Source of the DNA: Acidobacteria bacterium AH-259-L09
Lineage (GTDB): Bacteria > Acidobacteriota > UBA6911 > RPQK01
NCBI GenBank assembly: GCA_027717875.1
Contig: JALLOL010000115.1
Location: 1-7,641, forward strand
DNA length: 7,641 nucleotides
Reading direction: 5' to 3'
Shown here: one piece after another, positions 1 through 4,565 of the stretch
How positions within the stretch are numbered: the stretch's first letter is position 1
Layout: the number at the start of each line of letters is the position of its first letter
Translations under genes and position numbers: made by a program
The notes under the pieces: generated by a model
The model's input: only the letters and a program-made list of their open reading frames with translations
Databases searched by the model: none
What the model was told of the DNA's origin: nothing

Positions 1-29
1 TAAACACTGGCAGATCGAAGGAGGAAGCC

Positions 30-1043
30 ATGCAAGCAGCTTGCGGATGTCTGGCGTTGTTTCTATTGGCGGCTAAGGCACTCGGTGCTGGTCCCACTCA
101 AACAGCGGAGAATGCTGTCCCGTGCTGCCACAGGCCTGTGTATACCTACTCGATTGTGGCCCGCGATCCTGCCAGCGGCCAGATGGGTGTGGCGGTGCAG
201 TCCCACTGGTTCTCGGTCGGGTCTTTAGTCACCTGGGGAGAAGCAGGCGTAGGGGTGGTGGCTACACAGTCCTTTGTGGATCCGAGCTACGGTCCTCTTG
301 GCCTGGCACTGATGAAGGGCGGGCGTACAGCAAAGCAAGCACTGGAAGCCTTGAAGCGGGCCGATCCGCACCCGGAAGTTCGCCAGGTAGCAATGATCGA
401 TGTGAAGGGCAATGTCGCCGCGCACACCGGAGAGTTAGCCATACCCGCAGCCGGACATATCGTCGCAGACAACTTTTCTGTCCAGGCGAACCTCATGCTG
501 AAGGATACGGTTTGGCCCGCTATGGCAAAGGCCTTTAGCAGCAGTGGGGGCGACCTGGCCGACCGGTTGTTGGCGGCCCTGGAAGCCGGTGAAGCGGAGG
601 GAGGTGACATCCGCGGCAGGCAATCGGCAGCGATTTTGATCGTAAAGGGCCAGTCCAGCGGACAACCCTGGGCCGATCGAGTGATGGAGCTGCGAGTCGA
701 AGATCATCCCACGCCGCTCAAAGAACTGAGGCGGTTGGTGCGCCTGCAGCGCGCTTACCAACACATGAACCGGGGAGACCTTGCAATAGAGCAAGGAAAT
801 GAAGAGTCCGCGCTGCTCGAGTACGCCGCCGCCGAGGCCATGTTCCCCGAAAATCTAGAGATGAGGTTCTGGCACGCGGTTTCCCTGGTCAATATGGGGA
901 AGGTGGAAGAATCGCTTCCGCTGTTTGAAGAGATTTTTGAAAAGGACAAGAACTGGGCAACCCTACTTCCACGACTGCCCCAGGTCAATGTCCTCAAGGC
1001 CGACCAAAAGACCCTGGAAAGAATCCTTGCCGTCGTGCAATAG
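30..1043 (+). CDS. Secreted DUF1028 family protein with C-terminal TPR-like tail
   Basis: The 337-residue product matches the DUF1028 family, which is related to Ntn-hydrolases; its substrate is not established. A hydrophobic N-terminus (residues 5-20) looks like a signal peptide, though it lacks basic residues at the extreme N-terminus. DUF1028 spans about residues 38-238. It opens with the conserved TYSIVARDP (T39 is where an N-terminal nucleophile would lie after processing) and continues through GVAVQSHWFSVGS, ATQSFVDPSYGP, AAHTG and GGDIRGRQSAA (191-201), ending at LRVEDHPTPLKELRRL. Residues 244-312 are helical with TPR spacing (ALLEYAAAEAMFPEN, then EESLPLFEEIFEKDKN), so a short tetratricopeptide module follows the enzyme-like domain. 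The start is fixed by AAGGAGG at 18-24, five bases before the ATG. No partner gene is visible downstream, where an intron scar begins. Family assignment is firm; catalytic function is unknown. Confidence 0.9.
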   Translation: MQAACGCLALFLLAAKALGAGPTQTAENAVPCCHRPVYTYSIVARDPASGQMGVAVQSHWFSVGSLVTWGEAGVGVVATQSFVDPSYGPLGLALMKGGRTAKQALEALKRADPHPEVRQVAMIDVKGNVAAHTGELAIPAAGHIVADNFSVQANLMLKDTVWPAMAKAFSSSGGDLADRLLAALEAGEAEGGDIRGRQSAAILIVKGQSSGQPWADRVMELRVEDHPTPLKELRRLVRLQRAYQHMNRGDLAIEQGNEESALLEYAAAEAMFPENLEMRFWHAVSLVNMGKVEESLPLFEEIFEKDKNWATLLPRLPQVNVLKADQKTLERILAVVQ

Positions 1044-1172
1044 ACAGCACAGGTTACAATTTCAAGGAGCGCTCTAGAAACCCGAAACACGAGAGGAGGG
1101 TAGCGCGCATTTCTCACGCCGACTCTACTGCAGCGGAGGAATCATCCGCCCTGACGGCGTTGCGCTCAGTCG

Positions 1173-1260
1173 GTCGAGTAGCCAGGGGAGGTCACCCTCC
1201 CCCGGCTCTCACAGAACCGTACTTGTGGGTCTCACATACGGCTCTTCGGGACATCGGTGT
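1173..1260 (-). mobile_element. Group II intron 3'-end remnant (domains V and VI)
   Basis: Read on the minus strand, 1244-1214 is a domain V-like hairpin: GAGCCGTATG at its start carries the catalytic AGC triad, and AGTACGGTTC closes it. At 31 nt it is slightly shorter than the usual 34 nt. Next comes a domain VI-like hairpin with a 12-bp stem (1207-1196 pairing with 1191-1180) capped by the GNRA tetraloop GTGA. It ends in CTACTCGAC, a typical intron 3' terminus, placing the boundary near 1173. Just upstream on the minus strand, 1258-1245 contains a small GGACA/TGTCC hairpin followed by CGAA, as often lies between the intron ORF and domain V. No reverse transcriptase and no domains I-III are present, because the mazE promoter and gene occupy that side. 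This is therefore a truncated, non-mobile fossil. The left edge is well defined; the right edge is a guess. Confidence 0.72.
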
Positions 1261-1291
1261 CCGAGTGTACCGCCCGTAGTGAATTTGTGGA

Positions 1292-1310
1292 TATAATTAC
1301 TTAGTAATTA
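1292..1310 (+). promoter_or_regulatory. mazE promoter -10 and overlapping palindromic operator
   Basis: A consensus -10 hexamer TATAAT lies at 1292-1297. It overlaps a perfect inverted repeat, TAATTAC TTA GTAATTA (1294-1310), with 7-bp arms and a 3-nt centre. The ribosome binding site GGAGG (1315-1319) and the ATG at 1325 follow directly. MazE-type antitoxins have an AbrB-like DNA-binding domain and usually repress their own promoter through such palindromes, so this is the probable autoregulatory operator. No good -35 box is visible at 16-18 bp. The arrangement is seen directly; repressor binding is inferred. Confidence 0.6.
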
Positions 1311-1324
1311 CGACGGAGGGCGCG

Positions 1325-1570
1325 ATGAGGGTCAACGTGGTTCGGATTGGGAACTCAAAGGGCATTCGGATTCCCAAGGCCATCTTGGGGCAGTGTGAGA
1401 TATCCGAGGCCGTAGATATGGTGGTCGAGGGCAGACGGATTATCCTCACGCCCGCAGCGGCCGAGCCCCGACGAGGTTGGCGTGCGGCGGCCGAACGAAT
1501 GCGCGACGCCCAAGATGACGGGCTGCTCATCCCAGATGTCTTCGAAGACGATCTCGATGTCGAATGGTGA
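1325..1570 (+). CDS. MazE-like antitoxin (AbrB/SpoVT fold), toxin partner lost
   Basis: This 81-residue protein has the MazE/AbrB swapped-hairpin DNA-binding domain at residues 1-45 (MRVNVVRIGNSKGIRIPKAI, then EAVDMVVEGRRIILTP). A basic linker (PRRGWRAAAERM) and an acidic C-terminal tail ending LIPDVFEDDLDVEW follow, the segment that normally lies along the MazF toxin and blocks it. The start is supported by GGAGG five bases before the ATG. In this family mazF normally overlaps the antitoxin stop. Here the overlapping start is present (ATGGTGATGAGGCAGTAC from 1564), but the toxin reading frame breaks at once. The antitoxin itself looks full length, so it may persist as an orphan regulator or as an anti-addiction factor against a MazF elsewhere. 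Family is confident; retained function is speculative. Confidence 0.85.
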   Translation: MRVNVVRIGNSKGIRIPKAILGQCEISEAVDMVVEGRRIILTPAAAEPRRGWRAAAERMRDAQDDGLLIPDVFEDDLDVEW

Positions 1571-1581
1571 TGAGGCAGTAC
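1564..1581 (+). pseudogene. Truncated mazF toxin start (first ~6 codons only)
   Basis: Overlapping the antitoxin stop in another frame, 1564-1581 reads M-V-M-R-Q-Y, which resembles the first residues of MazF-type toxins encoded just after this kind of antitoxin (MRQYEVW... in the family). The next codons give AFPAESRHNN... and reach a stop at about 1633-1635, with none of the RG(D/E)I/W or SH3-like core of MazF. The junction coincides with the end of an inverse-oriented transposase fragment. The toxin body has therefore probably been removed. The evidence is only six codons plus gene order, so confidence is moderate. Confidence 0.45.
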
Positions 1582-1663
1582 GCTTTCCCAGCAGAAAGCC
1601 GTCACAACAATCGGTTAGATTGCGAGCTACCTGCATCATGAATGCACCATCAGGATTGGGGGT
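1580..1663 (-). pseudogene. Fragment of integrase-type (rve) transposase
   Basis: On the minus strand, 1663-1580 translates as TPNPDGAFMMQVARN followed by LTDCCDGFLLGKR. This closely resembles the segment of DDE integrase-core transposases just before the second catalytic Asp, where the family usually reads ARNLTD..DGFLLGKRYLIHDRD. The match stops after GKR, exactly where mazE/mazF sequence begins, so the YLIHDRD motif and everything beyond are missing. No start codon context, terminal inverted repeats or other transposase domains were found nearby. It is a scrap of about 28 codons left by an insertion and deletion at the toxin gene. The family match is from memory and needs a database search. 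Confidence 0.6.
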
Positions 1664-1739
1664 GGCTCCCGCGCCGGTGGCGCGCCGGGGCATGAGCGCA
1701 CGACTATTTGGAAAATTGCTTGTAGTTTAGTCCTTTATC

Positions 1740-1765
1740 TTGTACAGTCTGGATTATGCGTACAA
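1740..1765 (+). promoter_or_regulatory. Candidate operator: inverted repeat over the vapB start
   Basis: TTGTAC (1740-1745) and GTACAA (1760-1765) form an inverted repeat with a 14-bp spacer that straddles the vapB ATG at 1756. No Shine-Dalgarno sequence precedes this ATG, so the message may be leaderless or poorly initiated. VapB antitoxins commonly bind inverted repeats at their own promoter, which makes this a reasonable operator candidate. Six-base arms are short enough to arise by chance. Confidence 0.3.
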
Positions 1766-1989
1766 AGGTAACAAAACGCGGGCAGGTCTCTATTCCGTCG
1801 GAGGTCCGAAAGAAACTCAAGATCGGTGCCGACACAAAGCTGGAATGGGTGGTGGAAGGCAACACCGCCAGGATTATACCGTTGCCGTCCGACCCACTGA
1901 GAGCCTTTCGCGGTTCGGGTAAAAAGGGGATGGTCGAGCGGCTTTTAAACGAGAGGAGGCGAGACCAAGAACAGGAAAATGCCTCTTGA
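1756..1989 (+). CDS. VapB-like antitoxin, AbrB/SpoVT family
   Basis: This 77-residue protein opens with the AbrB-type DNA-binding hairpin: MRTKVTKRGQVSIPSEVRKK, then LKIGADTKLEWVVEGNTARIIPL (to about residue 43). GQVSIPSEVRKKLKI is the diagnostic stretch. The C-terminal 30 residues are basic and helical (KKGMVERLLNERRRDQEQEN) and would be the toxin-binding tail. Its 3' end overlaps the toxin gene by 11 bp, a typical coupled toxin-antitoxin arrangement. It differs in sequence from the MazE-like antitoxin about 190 bp upstream, so it belongs to a separate module rather than being a duplication. It probably represses its own operon, helped by the toxin. Confidence 0.85.
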   Translation: MRTKVTKRGQVSIPSEVRKKLKIGADTKLEWVVEGNTARIIPLPSDPLRAFRGSGKKGMVERLLNERRRDQEQENAS

Positions 1990-2389
1990 AAATGTCTTTC
2001 TCCTCGATACCTCCGCGCTATTGGCCCTCCGCGGCGATGAGCCCGGTGCCGACCGGGTGGAGACCTTAGTCGTGCAGGCAGAAGGGGGCCAGTGTCGGTT
2101 GCTGATCTCGTTCATGAGCCGAATGGAGCTTCTCTATTGCATCTGGCGCGAGGAGGGGGAGGAGGCAGCGCGTGAAGCACTCCGTCTGATAGATTGCTTC
2201 GCTATGGAGTGGGTCTCCTGTGAGCCGGGTATCCTTGAAATCGCCTCCCAGCTCAAAGCCCAAGCAAGATTATCAGTGGCTGATAGTTGGATCGGCGCCA
2301 CAGCGATTGCCCGCGAAGCAACCTTAATCCACAGAGACCCGGAATTTACAAAGTTCAAAGAGATTCCCCAAGAGCCTCTCAGACGATAA
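1979..2389 (+). CDS. VapC-like PIN-domain toxin (ribonuclease)
   Basis: This 136-residue PIN domain protein is expected to be a Mg2+-dependent endoribonuclease held inactive by the upstream antitoxin. The acidic active-site residues are in place: D10 in FLLDTSALLAL, E50 in SRMELLY, D102 in SVADSWIGATAI and D120 in HRDPEF. Length is normal for VapC (about 130-140), and no frameshift or premature stop is seen, so the toxin is probably functional. The ATG overlaps the last 11 bases of the antitoxin gene. An AGGA at about 1972-1975 and GGAGG at 1955-1959 could serve translation. RNA target is not predictable from sequence. The gene is followed within 15 bases by a 44-bp palindrome. Confidence 0.9.
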   Translation: MPLENVFLLDTSALLALRGDEPGADRVETLVVQAEGGQCRLLISFMSRMELLYCIWREEGEEAAREALRLIDCFAMEWVSCEPGILEIASQLKAQARLSVADSWIGATAIAREATLIHRDPEFTKFKEIPQEPLRR

Positions 2390-2401
2390 AAGAATAGACC
2401 A

Positions 2402-2445
2402 TATGGGTATTTGGGCGTTCACGAGTGAATGCCCAAATACCCATA
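2402..2445. repeat. Palindromic repeat copy 1 (44 bp)
   Basis: The outer arms TATGGGTATTTGGGC (2402-2416) and GCCCAAATACCCATA (2431-2445) are exactly complementary. Pairing continues inward through GTTCAC / GTGAAT, with one G.U pair, to an almost loopless centre. It lies 12 bases after vapC and is not followed by a T-run, so it is not a classic intrinsic terminator, although the hairpin could protect or end the vapBC message. Its right arm runs on as CCTGACTTCCCC. Read in reverse complement, the arm plus flank (GGGGAAGTCAGG, TATGGGTATTTGG) aligns closely with the arm of the larger palindrome at 3624-3685, so the two are members of one repeat family. Confidence 0.8.
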
Positions 2446-2499
2446 CCTGACTTCCCCTTGCATTGAATTTTGGGGTTAGCAGAATAAAAATTGCATTCC

Positions 2500-2513
2500 C
2501 AGGGTCAGACCTC
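2500..2513 (+). repeat. Left member of inverted repeat flanking pspC
   Basis: CAGGGTCAGACCTC at 2500-2513 matches, in inverse orientation, the sequence at 2741-2754, whose reverse complement is CAGGGGCAGACCCC: 12 of 14 positions. Together they bracket the PspC gene with about 227 bp between them. The GGGTCAG core is shared with the palindrome family at 2446-2457 and 3624-3685. This could be the edge of a small mobile or repeat-derived cassette. Confidence 0.5.
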
Positions 2514-2531
2514 CTATTGTTTATTGGCGGT

Positions 2532-2738
2532 ATGAATCAGGGCAAAGCTACTACAAATAAACACAAGCTGCGGCGCCAAGATGGGATCGTAGCCGGAGTC
2601 TGCGGTGGCCTGGGCACGTTTTACGGGCTCAGGCCTTTCTGGTTCCGTCTTGCATTTGTGCTTTTGATGCTCCCGGGAGGGCTACCCGGAGTCGTGCCTT
2701 ACCTGCTGCTCTGGCTCATTATTCCCAAGAAGCGCTAA
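2532..2738 (+). CDS. PspC domain mini membrane protein
   Basis: This 68-residue protein is essentially a single PspC domain: KLRRQDGIVAGVCGGLG (12-28), then FYGLRPFWFRLAFVLLML (30-47) and VVPYLLLWLIIPKKR at the C-terminus. The family motif (AGVCGGLA.y..id...vR..fv....g....lYl.lw...P) is followed closely. Two hydrophobic stretches (about 36-48 and 54-64) imply an inner-membrane hairpin. In enterobacteria PspC senses envelope stress with PspB and activates the Psp response; stand-alone short PspC proteins are common and uncharacterised. I use the ATG at 2532, not one at 2463, because the intervening 23 residues are not PspC-like and overlap the CAGGGTCAGACC repeat. No strong ribosome binding site is visible (GGCGG, 2526-2530). 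Confidence 0.85.
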   Translation: MNQGKATTNKHKLRRQDGIVAGVCGGLGTFYGLRPFWFRLAFVLLMLPGGLPGVVPYLLLWLIIPKKR

Positions 2739-2740
2739 AA

Positions 2741-2754
2741 GGGGTCTGCCCCTG
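2741..2754 (-). repeat. Right member of inverted repeat flanking pspC
   Basis: GGGGTCTGCCCCTG is the inverted partner of 2500-2513. It starts two bases after the PspC stop codon and ends seven bases before the peptidase ATG, so it fills most of that 23-bp gap. It is also internally self-complementary (GGGG TCTG CCCC), which could form a small hairpin just ahead of the peptidase start. Confidence 0.5.
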
Positions 2755-2761
2755 TATTGAA

Positions 2762-3616
2762 ATGGAAATTGCAGCCCGCCTACGGCAACACGTCGAGTAT
2801 CTGGCCACAGCAATTGGAGAGCGAAGTCCGATGTATTACCGTAATTTGGAGCGTGCCAGAGAGTATATCGAACAGATTTTCTCCGAAGTTGGATACGCAT
2901 TCAATCATGATGTATATCAGGTGCGGGGGAAGCTTTACCGAAACGTCATCGTCGAAAAAAAGGGGCGAGTTCATCCACAGCAAATCTTGCTGATCGGTGC
3001 CCATTACGACACCGCGCCGGGGACCCCGGGGGCGGACGACAACGCCAGTGGGATTGCGTCTTTACTGGAAATCGCTCGTTTGCTGAGCCCTTTGGAGCCA
3101 CCGATGACGATCCGTTTGGTGGCTTTCACGCTGGAGGAACCTCCTCACTTCCACAGCCGATTCATGGGAAGTGTAGTTCACGCCAAGAAATGCCAAAAAA
3201 GGAATGACAACATCGTAGGAATGATCTCCCTGGAGATGGTTGGATACTTCGATGATCGAGAAAATTCACAGGCTTATCCTCTCCCTCTGATGGGCAGGTT
3301 TTATCCAAACCAGGGCAACTTCATCGCTGTGGCGGGCAATTTCCGCTCGCGGCATCTGGTGCGAAGAGTTACGGACCGGCTCACCCAAGAATCTGACATC
3401 CGAGTGGAATCGACGGCCCTGCCTTTCGTCCCTGGCGTGGGCTTGTCGGACAACTGGTCTTTTTGGCAGCAGGGGTATGCGGCCGTGATGATCACCGACA
3501 CCTCCTTTTTTCGAAATCCGCACTATCATCTTCCTTCTGACCTTCCGGATACGTTGGATTACCAGCGTATGAGCGCACTGGTGTCTGGTCTGGCGAAAGT
3601 GTCGGTGCGTTTCTGA
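2762..3616 (+). CDS. M28 family zinc metallopeptidase
   Basis: This 284-residue protein has the complete M28 (aminopeptidase Ap1/S-like) active site. H81 and D83 are in IGAHYDTAPGTPG, with the bridging metal ligand D92 in GADDNASG. The general base E125 and metal ligand E126 are in AFTLEEPP, the acidic ligand E158 in SLEMVGYF, and the final histidine H256 in NPHYHLPSD. It should bind two zinc ions and release N-terminal amino acids or cleave a similar amide bond. There is no signal peptide, so it is predicted cytoplasmic, although many relatives are secreted; the N-terminus may be shortened. No Shine-Dalgarno sequence precedes the ATG, and the upstream 23 bp to pspC consist mostly of the GGGGTCTGCCCC repeat. 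It may be co-transcribed with pspC. The C-terminus looks intact and stops seven bases before the 62-bp palindrome. Confidence 0.9.
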   Translation: MEIAARLRQHVEYLATAIGERSPMYYRNLERAREYIEQIFSEVGYAFNHDVYQVRGKLYRNVIVEKKGRVHPQQILLIGAHYDTAPGTPGADDNASGIASLLEIARLLSPLEPPMTIRLVAFTLEEPPHFHSRFMGSVVHAKKCQKRNDNIVGMISLEMVGYFDDRENSQAYPLPLMGRFYPNQGNFIAVAGNFRSRHLVRRVTDRLTQESDIRVESTALPFVPGVGLSDNWSFWQQGYAAVMITDTSFFRNPHYHLPSDLPDTLDYQRMSALVSGLAKVSVRF

Positions 3617-3623
3617 TTGGATT

Positions 3624-3685
3624 AGGGGTCAGGTTTGGGATTTTGGCATTTGTCGACAAATGCCAAAATCCTAAACCTGACCCCT
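3624..3685. repeat. Palindromic repeat copy 2: 62-bp near-perfect palindrome
   Basis: Two 31-bp arms meet with no loop at GTC|GAC (3654/3655). The left arm begins AGGGGTCAGGTTTGGG and the right ends CCTAAACCTGACCCCT. The only mismatch is G3637 against T3672, a G.U pair in RNA, so the transcript would form an uninterrupted 31-bp hairpin on either strand. It fills nearly all of the 69-bp gap between the convergent M28 gene and the secreted-protein gene, whose TAG stop (3686-3688) begins at the very next base. It could act as a two-way transcription end or RNA-stabilising hairpin, but it lacks the T-tract of an ordinary terminator. It is homologous to the palindrome at 2402-2445, pointing to a dispersed element rather than a local terminator. 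Confidence 0.92.
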
Positions 3686-4189
3686 CTAACACGTAAGATC
3701 GATCTTTTCCAGTTCGTCCTGGCCGAAGAAAATCCGAAAAAAGATACTGATCGCCTTTACGAAGGTAAACTTTTCGACAGGTGTATCCATGAGGACCGTA
3801 CAGGTGACAAGATTGACCTTTTGCGGGTCGCGGACATAGATGCGTTTTTTTCCCTTTGTTCTAATCTGGACAGTTTCACCCAAAATGGTCAACCGCTCGG
3901 GCTCGACTTGAAGATCAATAAATGAAATCGCCAGATAGCCTGACTTCTGACCCTGCCGAGGTTTTCCCAAAAGGCGTCCTTGAGAGTCAAACGTTATTTT
4001 GTGCCCTTCGATACCCGGTTGTCTAAAAATGAGAACGCGATCGGAGAAATACTCCTCGAGCTGCTCTGTAAGAGCCTCCGTTCGAAAGTCCAAGTCTTTC
4101 TTCTCTTCAGCCTGTCCCCCCAAGTTGAAGCAGAACAAAGACAAAATGACTACTGCGAGTACTCTTCCTCGGTGACTTTGTTCATCCAT
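3686..4189 (-). CDS. Secreted protein of unknown function, possibly C-terminally truncated
   Basis: This 167-residue product has a signal peptide (hydrophobic VLAVVILSLFCFNLGGQA, residues 10-27), so it is probably exported. The mature part is a mixed alpha/beta region of about 135 residues (RVLIFRQPGIEGHKITFDSQ, then GKPRQGQKSGYLAISFIDLQ, then LTILGETVQIRTKGKKRIYV). Its style recalls the N-terminal part of acidobacterial TonB-like energy-transducer proteins, where a further C-terminal domain would follow; that resemblance is weak and from memory. The reading frame ends with a TAG touching the 62-bp palindrome, so loss of a C-terminal domain is possible. The start overlaps the cupin gene by 40 bp and has an AGGCGG about nine bases upstream. 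It is the last gene of the minus-strand operon. Function not recognised. Confidence 0.65.
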   Translation of the reverse strand: MDEQSHRGRVLAVVILSLFCFNLGGQAEEKKDLDFRTEALTEQLEEYFSDRVLIFRQPGIEGHKITFDSQGRLLGKPRQGQKSGYLAISFIDLQVEPERLTILGETVQIRTKGKKRIYVRDPQKVNLVTCTVLMDTPVEKFTFVKAISIFFRIFFGQDELEKIDLTC

Positions 4190-4542
4190 TCAGTGCGTCC
4201 GCCTACGTTTATGGCCAGATGGGTCATCGGCTCTTCCGGTGAAGCGCCATGCCAGTGCCTCTCACCCGGACGAACACAGACGGTGTCGCCGGGTCCGATT
4301 TCCAAGACTTCCTCTCCCACTTTCTGGACTCTTCCCTTCCCTTCCTCGACATAAAGAAGCTGCAGCCCCGTGTGGATGTGCCAGTCGGTCCGGGCTCGCG
4401 GCTGAAAACAGACCCTATAGATCCGCGCCTCGCCTCCCTGATCGGGACCAAAGACCCGCCCCACCGATGCCTCACCTGTGAAGTGCTCAGGATCAACTTT
4501 TTGATAGTCGACGTTCTTCGCCGGAAACAATTTCACTTCCAT
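4150..4542 (-). CDS. Small Mn-type cupin protein
   Basis: This 130-residue single-domain cupin belongs to the group that includes the bacterial manganese-dependent hydroxynitrile lyases and many uncharacterised cupins linked to carboxymuconolactone decarboxylases. The expected metal ligands are present at the same spacing: H55 and H57 in TDWHIHTGLQ, Q61 replacing the usual glutamate, and H96 in GERHWHGA. GKGRVQ, IGPGDTVCVRPGE and the C-terminal WMNKVTEEEY are also typical. I choose the ATG at 4542, preceded by GGGAAGGGG, which matches the usual N-terminus. A TTG at 4569 overlapping the oxidoreductase stop is an alternative adding nine residues. It sits directly after the Gfo/Idh/MocA gene and overlaps the next gene by 40 bp, suggesting translational coupling. 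The actual reaction here cannot be deduced. Confidence 0.87.
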   Translation of the reverse strand: MEVKLFPAKNVDYQKVDPEHFTGEASVGRVFGPDQGGEARIYRVCFQPRARTDWHIHTGLQLLYVEEGKGRVQKVGEEVLEIGPGDTVCVRPGERHWHGASPEEPMTHLAINVGGRTEWMNKVTEEEYSQ

Positions 4543-4565
4543 CCCCTTCCCAAAAAATAGTGGCC

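Noticed and set aside
1117..1136. Hairpin GCGGA/TCCGC near 1132-1148 as a terminator for the DUF1028 gene
   Set aside because: The stem is only about 5 bp and no T-run follows.
1740..1922. Sixty-codon plus-strand frame overlapping vapB
   Set aside because: It is out of frame with a clear AbrB-family gene and its peptide has no recognisable feature.
2402..2445. Intrinsic terminator for vapBC
   Set aside because: A strong stem, but no following T-run on either strand, and clear homology to another palindrome in the window; a repeat element is the better description.
2463..2531. Upstream ATG at 2463 extending the PspC protein by 23 residues
   Set aside because: The added residues are not PspC-like and are encoded by the CAGGGTCAGACC repeat region; homologous length favours the ATG at 2532.
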